Shown one piece after another: positions 1 through 5,513 of a stretch of 17,302 nt of DNA. The notes beneath the pieces are model-generated. The model was not told the DNA's origin. It searched no databases and worked only from the letters and a program-made list of their open reading frames with translations. How positions within the stretch are numbered: the stretch's first letter is position 1; the number at the start of each line of letters is the position of its first letter. This stretch comes from Gemmatimonadota bacterium (GTDB lineage Bacteria > Gemmatimonadota > Gemmatimonadetes > Gemmatimonadales > GWC2-71-9), in NCBI GenBank assembly GCA_029859185.1, contig JAOUDR010000010.1, positions 1-17,302 of the forward strand, read 5' to 3'. The translations under genes were made by a program, and so were the position numbers.

Positions 1-811
1 TCTGCAGCAGATAGGTCGAGCCGGTGGACCGATACACCCTGTCGGACGACTGACTCTGCACGGTGATCCCGACCCGTGCCACCGCGGCGACGTTGGCCGT
101 CGCGGCTCCGGCAGCGTCGGTGTATGTCAGCGCGATTCCCGTCCCGGACAGGGGACCGAGCAGCGGCTGCGTGGTCGACCACGACCCGCCCGTCTTCTGG
201 TACTGCCGCCCGCCAAGCCACCAGTCGCCGGCCCCGTCCTGATAGAGCAGGATCTGGGTGGGCCGGAAGGTGCGCACCGGCGCCCCCGCGCTCACGTTCA
301 TGAGATCGGAACTGGAGACCCCCGCCAGCCCGACGATGATGCTCGGCCGAGATCCGGGGCAGGCGGTTCCGACGGTCGTGCTCGTCACGCTGGCACTGAG
401 CCACCCATCGTCGGTGCGCGTCGAGGGGTCACCCTCGGCGAAGATCAAGATGGAGTCCTCGGCCGCGTCGATGGCCCGGAAGCCAAACGACGTGGTGCGG
501 TCGAGTATGATCTCGAGTCCGCCCGTGTTGGGGTCGGCGCACTGCACGTAGAGCGACTGCATGGACTTGTACGTCAACGACGTCGCATTCATGGCAAGCA
601 CGTCGCCGTCCCCGGCGGACACCTCCCTAACCTCGGAGGGTACGATGGACACCGCCGCGCGCGCGCTCTCGTTGATGGCGACGCTCTCGACCTGGGCCCG
701 GTAGATCCGCTGGTTGGCCACCAGCAGCTGGTACAAGGCGGTCGACACGATCCCCATCAACACGAGGGCGATGAGGATCTCGACCAAGGTGAATCCGCGT
801 GCGTTCTTCAT
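1..811 (-). CDS. PilW-like minor pilin, C-terminus cut by window edge
   Basis: Probable type IV pilus minor pilin (pseudopilin) of PilW type. The reading frame stays open from the ATG at 811 to the left edge, so about 270 residues are visible and the C-terminus is missing. It begins MKNARGFTLVEILIAL, a class III prepilin signal: short basic leader, Gly/Phe cleavage site, Glu at mature position 5, then a hydrophobic helix of about 20 residues. The following globular region is rich in Ser, Thr, Gly and Ala, with only two cysteines seen. The start overlaps the stop of the upstream PilV-like gene as ATGA (808-811), which fixes the start and implies translational coupling. Substrate of a prepilin peptidase; probably part of the pilus-priming minor pilin complex (family knowledge). 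The PilW label rests on order (FimT, PilV, PilW) and size rather than on a diagnostic motif. Confidence 0.82.
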   Translation of the reverse strand, partial: MKNARGFTLVEILIALVLMGIVSTALYQLLVANQRIYRAQVESVAINESARAAVSIVPSEVREVSAGDGDVLAMNATSLTYKSMQSLYVQCADPNTGGLEIILDRTTSFGFRAIDAAEDSILIFAEGDPSTRTDDGWLSASVTSTTVGTACPGSRPSIIVGLAGVSSSDLMNVSAGAPVRTFRPTQILLYQDGAGDWWLGGRQYQKTGGSWSTTQPLLGPLSGTGIALTYTDAAGAATANVAAVARVGITVQSQSSDRVYRSTGSTYLLQ

Positions 812-1158
812 GGGCAGTAGTGCACCGTTTCAAAGGAATCGTTTCGGGTGCCGCGCGTCGTGGGCGATTGGACGCTCACCATGATCCCACGTCCCTTGGG
901 CGCCGCCATGGCGACCACGCGCCAGCTCACGATAAAGGCACCGCGTGTTTCCGTTCCACTCCCGGCTGCGGGGCAGCCCTGTGCCCGCAGCACCTCGATC
1001 CGCTCGCTGGCGAGCGCCGAGGCCTCGGTCGAGCGATGGCCCTGGCCGATCATGCGCGTCACGAGTCCTGCGGTGGTGACCAGCCCCATCAGGCCCACCG
1101 AGAGGATCATGATGGCCACGAGGATCTCGACGATCGTAAAGCCCCGCTCCGATCTCAT
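808..1158 (-). CDS. PilV-like minor pilin
   Basis: Small prepilin-like protein of 116 residues. The N-terminus MRSERGFTIVEILVAIMILS continues into VGLMGL, the typical PilV/GspI pattern: cleavage after Gly6, Glu5 of the mature protein retained, then a long hydrophobic assembly helix. The remainder is short with two cysteines (in QGCPAAG and in the terminal HYCP) that could form a disulfide. It overlaps both neighbours by ATGA: its ATG (1158) overlaps the FimT-like stop at 1155, and its stop (808) overlaps the PilW-like start at 811. Known role of the family: minor pilin needed for pilus initiation or modification. It is expected in the inner membrane before assembly and at the pilus tip afterwards. 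Assignment to PilV rather than a generic pseudopilin rests on the N-terminal pattern and gene order. Confidence 0.82.
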   Translation of the reverse strand: MRSERGFTIVEILVAIMILSVGLMGLVTTAGLVTRMIGQGHRSTEASALASERIEVLRAQGCPAAGSGTETRGAFIVSWRVVAMAAPKGRGIMVSVQSPTTRGTRNDSFETVHYCP

Positions 1159-1592
1159 TGCTGAACCCCCCCCATCGACGTGATCACGACGGTATCGGCG
1201 AATCCGCCGGGCCGCGACACCACGATGGTCGTGGACGAGTTCTGCAGTCCCAGCCCGCGTGGGTCGTAGCGCAGCGTGTCACGGGTCGAGCCCACGGTCA
1301 CGCCATCCACTCCATAGAGGTCGCGCCGATCTTCGACGGTTACCGCCCCCGTGACGGGATGCCGCGTGACCAGGCGAATCTCGTTGCCCGCCACCACGAA
1401 CTGGACGAGCCGGCCACGCTGCACCGCCAGCGCCCTCGCTTTGGCGTTCATCGTCGTGATCGCAATGCGGGCACCGGCCACCCGGCGCGCTTCCATCCCG
1501 CGCCGGACCAACGGGAAGCCAAACGCCGCCAACGCCCCGATGATCACCACAACGATCAGCAACTCGATGAGCGTGAATCCCCGTCTGTTCAT
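1155..1592 (-). CDS. FimT/GspH-like minor pseudopilin
   Basis: Type IV pilus/type II secretion pseudopilin of FimT/GspH type, 145 residues. It starts MNRRGFTLIELLIVVVIIGA, a textbook class III leader with Gly/Phe cleavage and Glu5. A longer frame runs up to 1661, but the start chosen here has AGGAGG at 1598-1603 with a 5-nt spacer and puts the Gly-Phe site five residues in, as expected. The globular part carries GspH-like beta-strand character (RGRLVQFVVAGNEIRLVTRH) and no cysteine. First gene of the minor pilin run fimT-pilV-pilW, followed by an ATGA overlap with the PilV-like gene. The 135 bases upstream are AT-rich for this genome and are the only sizeable gap before it, so the run may have its own promoter there. 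Confidence 0.85.
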   Translation of the reverse strand: MNRRGFTLIELLIVVVIIGALAAFGFPLVRRGMEARRVAGARIAITTMNAKARALAVQRGRLVQFVVAGNEIRLVTRHPVTGAVTVEDRRDLYGVDGVTVGSTRDTLRYDPRGLGLQNSSTTIVVSRPGGFADTVVITSMGGVQQ

Positions 1593-1727
1593 CCGCGCCT
1601 CCTGAGCGACACCAGTCTCAAATACACAATCCGTGCCGAAATACAAAATATTGTTATTCAACGACTTACACCTTACTGGCTCAGCCTGGACGCTGCAAGA
1701 AGCGGCAGCCGATTGCAGAATATTGCA
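1593..1727 (-). promoter_or_regulatory. AT-rich leader of the minor pilin genes, possible promoter region
   Basis: Non-coding gap between the second regulator gene and the FimT-like gene, clearly richer in A+T than its surroundings, especially 1618-1670. On the minus strand it contains CGGCACGG (1631-1638), the same 8-mer that forms the -24 half of the pilin sigma-54 promoter at 5405-5420. Here the -12 position reads GTGT instead of TTGC, so the match is poor. It also holds an inverted-repeat-like motif TTGCAGAATATTGCA at 1713-1727, right after the regulator's stop codon. A promoter is plausible from base composition and gene order; which sigma factor reads it is not clear. Confidence 0.4.
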
Positions 1728-3074
1728 CTAAGCGATGCCCAACGCGCGCATCTTGTAGTACAGGGTTCGGAGGCTTACGCCCAGCACCTGCGCGGCGGCA
1801 GCACGATTGCCGTTCGCACCGGCCAGCGCTCGCTCGATCGCGTCCCGCTCCGCCTGGGCCACCGCGTCCTTCAGGGAACCCGGCTCACCCGCCCCGGCGT
1901 CCGAGGGGTCCGCCATGCCCGGATCCGTCAGCGCGAACGCGGTGGCATCCAGCACATCGCCACGCGCCAGCACGACCGCCCGTTCGACGGCATTCTCGAG
2001 CTCGCGCACGTTGCCCGGCCACGGGCGCGTGCGCAACACCTCCAGCACGCCGCCGCCCAACGTGAGCCGCCGTCCGGTCCGCGTCTTCATCTGCTCGAGC
2101 AGCCGCACCGCCAGGTGCTCGATGTCCTCCGGCCGCTCGCGCAGCGGGGTGAGATGGATCCGGACGACGTTGAGCCGGTAAAACAGGTCCTCGCGAAACC
2201 GCCCCGTCCGGACGTCCGCTGCGAGATCGCGGGCGGTGGCGGCTAGGACGCGCACGTCGACCTTCCGCTCGCGCGTCTCCCCCACCCGACGGAGTGCCCC
2301 CTCCTGCAGCACGCGGAGCAGCTTCACCTGGAGCGGCGCCGGAAGGTCGCCCACCTCATCGAGCAGCAACGTTCCGCCATCCGCTTCTTCGAACAGCCCG
2401 CGCCGCTCACTGACCGCTCCCGTGAACGCGCCACGGGCGTGACCAAACAACTCCGACTCGAGCAGGTGTTCCGGGATCGCGGCGCAGTTCACGGCCACGA
2501 ACGCCCGGTCACGCCGCGGGCTCATCCGGTGAATCGCCCGCGCCACCACCTCTTTCCCGGTCCCGCTCTCCCCGGTGACCAGCACTGTGGTGGGATGCGG
2601 TGCCACGCGCGTGGCGAGATCGAGCACGCGCCGCATGGCGGTCGACACCGCGACCACGTCCACATCATGCAGTCGCGCCACCTCGGCCTCGAGTGCGGCG
2701 ACCCGACCGCGCAACCGCTCCCGCTCCTCCGCCTTGCGCAGCGTGAGCAGCACCTCGTCGGCCCGGAACGGCTTCGCGATGTAGTCGTAGGCCCCTTCCT
2801 GCATGGCGGCGATGGCGGCGTCCTCGCCCCCGTACGCGCTCATCATCACGACGAGAGCGGACCCACCCGTCGCGCGGTACTGCCGAAGGAACTCCAGACC
2901 GTCCATTTCCGGCATTCGGACGTCGCACAGCACCAGATCGAAGGGGTCGGACGTGAGCCGGGCGAGTGCCCCCGTGGCCCGGTCCTCGGCCGCGACCGTA
3001 TGGCCGTCATCGGCGAGCAGCATGCCGAGCGACTTCCGCAGGCCGGGGTCGTCGTCGATGATCAGGATCTTCAA
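1728..3074 (-). CDS. Sigma-54-dependent NtrC-family response regulator (second system)
   Basis: Bacterial enhancer-binding protein of 448 residues: receiver, AAA+ and Fis-type HTH domains. The receiver (about 1-115) has acidic residues D7-D9, phospho-acceptor D51 and K101. The AAA+ domain (about 140-375) has Walker A GESGTGKE at 168-175, the sigma-54 contact loop GAFTGA at 215-220 and Walker B LLLDE ending at D239-E240. The HTH is near 423-446 (NRAAAAQVLGVSLRTLYYKM). The start is a TTG at 3074 with GGAGGAGGG at 3081-3089 and a 6-nt spacer. It overlaps the kinase stop as TTGA (3071-3074); starting at an upstream ATG would add about 70 low-complexity residues read out of frame from the kinase tail. 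Presumed partner is the kinase just upstream. Targets cannot be read from sequence, but the nearby pilin promoter is of the right class. Confidence 0.93.
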   Translation of the reverse strand: MKILIIDDDPGLRKSLGMLLADDGHTVAAEDRATGALARLTSDPFDLVLCDVRMPEMDGLEFLRQYRATGGSALVVMMSAYGGEDAAIAAMQEGAYDYIAKPFRADEVLLTLRKAEERERLRGRVAALEAEVARLHDVDVVAVSTAMRRVLDLATRVAPHPTTVLVTGESGTGKEVVARAIHRMSPRRDRAFVAVNCAAIPEHLLESELFGHARGAFTGAVSERRGLFEEADGGTLLLDEVGDLPAPLQVKLLRVLQEGALRRVGETRERKVDVRVLAATARDLAADVRTGRFREDLFYRLNVVRIHLTPLRERPEDIEHLAVRLLEQMKTRTGRRLTLGGGVLEVLRTRPWPGNVRELENAVERAVVLARGDVLDATAFALTDPGMADPSDAGAGEPGSLKDAVAQAERDAIERALAGANGNRAAAAQVLGVSLRTLYYKMRALGIA

Positions 3075-4372
3075 GCCCCACCCTCCTCCCGCTCCCCGGC
3101 GGAACGGCGGAACGACGGAACGGCGGGCGATTCGCTGCTGCCGGATCGGCGGATCGACGGATCGCCGGATGCGGCATGCCCTGCCGCTTCTGCCCCTTCT
3201 GCCGCTTCTGCCCCTTCTGCCCCTTCTGCCCCCGGCAAGAACACCTTGAACGCCGCCCCACCACCTCGCGCGTCGTCCACCCACACGAGCCCGCCCGACT
3301 CGTGCACGATGCGTTGCACCACCGCGAGGCCGAGTCCCGTCCCTGCGCCCGGTGGCTTGGTCGTGACGAACGGATCGAAGACCCGCTCGCGGTCCGCGGG
3401 GGGAATCCCCGGTCCCTCATCGGACACCACGATGAGCGCTCCGGGCGTGCCTGGCGCGAGGTCGGGCCGGAACGGGGTGCGCGACGGCCGGCGCGGTGGT
3501 GGCATGCTTTTCCCGTCGGCGCGACGCACCTGGTCGGTGCGGCCCGGCACGTACATCACCCGCGCAACCTCGACACGGATCACGCCGTCCGCCGAGGCGT
3601 CCAGCGCGTTCAGGAGCAGGTTGACGAGCACCTGCTCGAGTGGCAGGGAGCGGGCGCGCACGGTCGGCACGCCGGGGGCGAGCACCACATCCACGATACG
3701 GCCGCGGGTGCGCCCTTGGCGCGAGAGCAACTGCACTACGCGTTCCACTACGGAACCGACTTCGACCAGGCCGACCGTGTCCTCCGCGCCGTCGGTCCGG
3801 GCATAGGCCAGGAGGCTGCGCACGATCTGGTCGATCCGCCCGATCTCCCGCTCGAGATCGGCCACCACGGCGGCGTTGCCCTCCCGGCGGCGCAGCACCT
3901 CGACGTAGTTGGCGATGGCCCCAAGTGGATTCCCCACCTCGTGCGCGATCCCCGCCGCCAGCCGGCCGATCCCCGCCAGCTTCTCCGCGCGCACGAGCTG
4001 GGTCTGGACGTCTTGCAGCGCCGCCGTCATCTCGTTGATGCGCTCGGCCAGGCGATGCAACTCGGCCGTATCCGCCGGAGGAACGCGGGTCTCGAGGTCC
4101 CCACGCGCAATCGCGTCGGCGGCGGCAATCAGCGTCGCGACCGGCCGCACGACGAGACGCTGGACGAGGTGCCGACCGAAGACATAGAGCACGGCCACGT
4201 CGGCGACGATGAGTCCCACCAGTGCCACCAGCGCGTGGCGCGGTGCCAGGGACTGCACGAAGAGCGCGGTGGCGACCGCCAGCGAGAGGGCCGCGGCCGT
4301 GAGGAGGGCAAGATTCCAGAGGAGTTCACGCGCCAGGGAGGGCCGCCGCCCCGCAGCGCCGTCAGGCATCAT
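3071..4372 (-). CDS. HAMP-type sensor histidine kinase with repeat-encoded C-terminal tail
   Basis: Membrane histidine kinase of 433 residues, presumed partner of the next gene. Two membrane helices (about 17-40 and 47-68) leave only a very short periplasmic loop. A HAMP linker follows (about 69-125), then HisKA with phospho-acceptor H144 in the box AHEVGNPLGAI. The HATPase domain has N251/N255 in the N box, DEGPG at 318-322 and GTGLGL near 344-349. Between the N and G1 boxes sits an unusual basic, Pro-rich insert of about 40 residues (268-306). After the catalytic domain ends (VFLPG) comes a tail of roughly 50 residues: GAE/AAE triplet repeats, then Ser/Arg-rich sequence, encoded by 9-bp and 8-bp tandem repeats. 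Its gene lies 68 bases after the second pilin stop, without an obvious Shine-Dalgarno; ATG at 4369 is equally possible. It lacks the six-helix PilS sensor region. Confidence 0.9.
   Translation of the reverse strand: MMPDGAAGRRPSLARELLWNLALLTAAALSLAVATALFVQSLAPRHALVALVGLIVADVAVLYVFGRHLVQRLVVRPVATLIAAADAIARGDLETRVPPADTAELHRLAERINEMTAALQDVQTQLVRAEKLAGIGRLAAGIAHEVGNPLGAIANYVEVLRRREGNAAVVADLEREIGRIDQIVRSLLAYARTDGAEDTVGLVEVGSVVERVVQLLSRQGRTRGRIVDVVLAPGVPTVRARSLPLEQVLVNLLLNALDASADGVIRVEVARVMYVPGRTDQVRRADGKSMPPPRRPSRTPFRPDLAPGTPGALIVVSDEGPGIPPADRERVFDPFVTTKPPGAGTGLGLAVVQRIVHESGGLVWVDDARGGGAAFKVFLPGAEGAEGAEAAEGAEAAGHAASGDPSIRRSGSSESPAVPSFRRSAGEREEGGA
3101..3174. repeat. 8-bp tandem repeats, two variants
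   Basis: Two short arrays with the same 8-bp period. At 3101-3124 there are three copies of the type GGAACGGC/GGAACGAC. At 3143-3174 there are four copies of the type GGATCGGC/GGATCGAC/GGATCGCC, the last degenerate. The two differ mainly at the fourth base, as if one unit had diverged before expansion. They lie inside the 3' end of the histidine kinase gene, where an 8-bp period shifts frame and gives an irregular Ser/Arg/Pro-rich tail. A related 8-bp array precedes the ArsC-like gene at 14861-14892. Confidence 0.85.
3181..3234. repeat. 9-bp tandem repeat in the kinase tail
   Basis: Six consecutive 9-bp units of CTGCCGCTT or CTGCCCCTT (the last reads CTGCCCCCG). The period is three codons, so on the minus strand the array stays in frame and encodes alternating Gly-Ala-Glu and Ala-Ala-Glu triplets just after the ATPase domain of the histidine kinase. 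Copy number could vary without a frameshift. Confidence 0.9.
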
Positions 4373-4420
4373 GGCGGCAAGCGCGGTCAGGGATCGTGGG
4401 GGCCGTTCCTCTCGGGGTCA

Positions 4421-4438
4421 CCCACGCCCGGGCCTGGG
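4421..4438 (-). other. Weak hairpin between pilin and kinase genes
   Basis: In the 68-base gap after the second pilin stop, the minus strand reads CCCAGGCCCGGGCGTGGG. It can fold with a 4-bp outer and 3-bp inner stem around one G-G mismatch. There is no following T tract. It might reduce read-through from the strongly expressed pilins into the kinase/regulator pair, but the structure is modest and could be chance in GC-rich DNA. Confidence 0.25.
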
Positions 4439-4440
4439 GG

Positions 4441-4830
4441 CTATTGACACGCCACCACGCCCTCGGCCGTGGCCGGCGCGACGGCGGTGGCGCTTCCGTA
4501 GAAGACCGCGCAGGTCCTGCCCGGGGCGCCCGTGTGGGTGGCACTCCCCGCCCAACCGGCGATCGTCGCCTCCACCATCGTCACGGTCACGTCGCGCGAA
4601 GGATTGTACAGGAACCCCGCGTTCGGGATGCCGCCGTTGTAGTACGTGTTGTACTCGTAGAAGTAGCTCTCCTGCGCCGTCGCGAGATTGCGCAGATCGC
4701 TCTTCAGCGTTCCCAGAAAGGCCTTCTCCTTCGTCGCGGCGAACTTCGGGACGGCGATCGCCGCCAGAATCCCGATGATCACCACCACGATGAGCAGCTC
4801 GATCAGCGTAAACCCTTTTCGATTGCTCAT
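4441..4830 (-). CDS. Type IV pilin, PilA-like (second copy)
   Basis: PilA-like pilin of 129 residues. It starts MSNRKGFTLIELLIVVVIIG: a six-residue leader ending Lys-Gly, Phe as mature residue 1, Glu5, and the long N-terminal assembly helix ending ILAAIAVPKFA. The head domain has Tyr-rich sequence (YFYEYNTYYNGG). Two cysteines near the end (RTCAVFYG and the terminal VVACQ) bracket a candidate disulfide D-loop of about 17 residues. A GAGAGG at 4837-4842 precedes ATG 4830 with a 6-nt spacer, which excludes the extra 14 residues of the longer frame. It is paralogous to the pilin just upstream (near-identical first 45 residues, divergent head), 108 bases away, with a strong stem-loop between them. 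No sigma-54 motif was found in that gap, so it is probably co-transcribed with the upstream pilin. Confidence 0.93.
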   Translation of the reverse strand: MSNRKGFTLIELLIVVVIIGILAAIAVPKFAATKEKAFLGTLKSDLRNLATAQESYFYEYNTYYNGGIPNAGFLYNPSRDVTVTMVEATIAGWAGSATHTGAPGRTCAVFYGSATAVAPATAEGVVACQ

Positions 4831-4856
4831 GACAAGCCTCTCGTGAAGTGAGCGAA

Positions 4857-4900
4857 CCGCGCCGGACGTCATCGGAGAGTCACCGTGACGCCCGGCGCGG
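4857..4900 (-). other. Strong intergenic stem-loop between the two pilin genes
   Basis: A 15-bp inverted repeat, arms 4857-4871 and 4886-4900, with a 14-base loop. On the minus-strand RNA the arms are CCGCGCCGGGCGTCA and TGACGTCCGGCGCGG (as DNA), pairing along the full length with one G-U wobble. It lies 38 bases after the first pilin stop and 26 bases before the second pilin start. No T tract follows, so it looks less like a simple terminator than like an mRNA-stabilising or partially terminating element that could set the ratio of the two pilins. The role is inference; the pairing is directly visible. Confidence 0.75.
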
Positions 4901-4938
4901 AGAGCCGCACACAGGCTGGTGACGCGGTTACCTAGCGC

Positions 4939-5331
4939 TTACCAGCAGTTGACCTCGCCCTCAACCGTCAACCCACCCGGAGCGGTCGCGTTGCCCACAT
5001 ACACGCCGCAGGTCTTACCAGCCGCCGCCGCATGCGTCGCCGTGGCGGAGAAGCCCGTCGCGGTTGCGTCGGTCGAGGTGAGGGTCACGGACGTCGTCGC
5101 CGAGAACAGGCCAGCCCCGTTCACGTTGCCGTACGTGCCATAGGTGTTGTAGTCCGCGAAGTAGGACTCGTTGGCCGTGACGAAGTTCTTGAGGTCGCTC
5201 TTCATGGCGGCCATGTACGCCTTCTGCTTCGTGCTGGCGAACTTCGGGATGGCGATCGCGGCCAGGATGCCGATGATCACGACTACGATCAGCAGCTCGA
5301 TCAGGGTGAAGCCCTTCTTGTTGCGCAGCAT
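4939..5331 (-). CDS. Type IV pilin, PilA-like (first copy, promoter-proximal)
   Basis: PilA-like pilin of 130 residues and the first gene after the sigma-54 promoter, hence the likeliest major pilin. It starts MLRNKKGFTLIELLIVVVII, with cleavage after Gly7, Glu5 of the mature protein, then GILAAIAIPKFASTKQKAY. The head domain is rich in Thr, Ala and Gly. Two cysteines (KTCGVYVG and the terminal VNCW) could close a D-loop of about 18 residues, as in its paralogue. GGAGG at 5341-5345 lies 9 bases before ATG 5331; the longer frame to 5409 would begin upstream of the predicted transcript start and can be dismissed. The leader RNA has two small hairpins. Many Ser/Thr residues in the head are possible glycan acceptors, which fits the glycosyltransferase genes just upstream, but that link is inference. 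Confidence 0.94.
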   Translation of the reverse strand: MLRNKKGFTLIELLIVVVIIGILAAIAIPKFASTKQKAYMAAMKSDLKNFVTANESYFADYNTYGTYGNVNGAGLFSATTSVTLTSTDATATGFSATATHAAAAGKTCGVYVGNATAPGGLTVEGEVNCW

Positions 5332-5358
5332 ACGCGAGATCCTCCGAAGGAAGAAAGT

Positions 5359-5382
5359 GCTCCCGGGACGGTCCCGCGGAGC
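5359..5382 (-). promoter_or_regulatory. 5' leader hairpin of the pilin transcript
   Basis: Within the predicted untranslated leader (about 64 bases), 5359-5363 pairs with 5378-5382 and 5364-5367 pairs with 5373-5376, leaving one bulged base and a 5-base loop. A second small hairpin CCGG-AAA-CCGG lies at 5384-5394, at the predicted transcript 5' end. Both lie before the GGAGG ribosome site at 5341-5345, leaving it unpaired. Such 5' structures often stabilise abundant mRNAs; the function here is inference. Confidence 0.5.
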
Positions 5383-5404
5383 GCCGGAAACCGGTGTCGT
5401 TAGT

Positions 5405-5420
5405 GGCAACCGCCGTGCCG
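5405..5420 (-). promoter_or_regulatory. Sigma-54 (-24/-12) promoter of the pilin operon
   Basis: On the minus strand this reads CGGCACGGCGGTTGCC, against the RpoN consensus TGGCACG-N4-TTGCW. The -24 GG (5418-5419) and -12 GC (5406-5407) have exactly the required spacing, and TTGC matches fully. The predicted start is near 5394, 63 bases before the pilin ATG. It sits in the only sizeable gap upstream of the pilins. It fits the presence of two sigma-54 activators in this window, and PilR control of RpoN-dependent pilA is the known pattern in Pseudomonas and Myxococcus. Confidence 0.85.
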
Positions 5421-5440
5421 TGTCTGTTTCGTTCCGCCTA

Positions 5441-5453
5441 TCTTATTGTAAGA
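5441..5453. promoter_or_regulatory. Palindrome upstream of the pilin promoter, candidate activator site
   Basis: TCTTATTGTAAGA is a perfect 5-bp inverted repeat with a 3-base centre. It lies about 20 bases upstream of the -24 element in a short AT-rich patch, and AGACAA follows at once. Enhancer-binding proteins of the NtrC family bind upstream inverted repeats, so this is a candidate PilR (or second regulator) site. It is closer to the promoter than many such sites, and a single palindrome of this size may be chance. Confidence 0.3.
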
Positions 5454-5513
5454 CAACGAGTTGAGAATGCGCCGGTCGGGCTAGACTGCCGCTTCGGAGG
5501 CCGCCTGGAAGGG

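Noticed and set aside
1682..1712. Terminator after the second regulator gene
   Set aside because: Only a 5-bp GCTGC/GCAGC stem with an 8-base loop and no T tract; too weak to call.
1158..2246. Long plus-strand open frame opposite the FimT-like and regulator genes
   Set aside because: Rich in Arg, His and Gln with no recognisable domain; it is the antisense shadow of well-supported minus-strand genes.
3181..3234. Regular short repeats as a CRISPR array
   Set aside because: Units are 9 bp without spacers, within a coding sequence, and no cas genes are present.
2439..4447. Two long overlapping plus-strand frames (2439-3806 and 3176-4447)
   Set aside because: Low-complexity Arg/His/Pro-rich translations lying opposite the regulator and kinase, both with full catalytic motifs. 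Long shadow frames are expected at this GC content.
4831..4938. Separate sigma-54 promoter for the second pilin
   Set aside because: No GG-N10-GC with correct flanks was found; the gap is dominated by the stem-loop.
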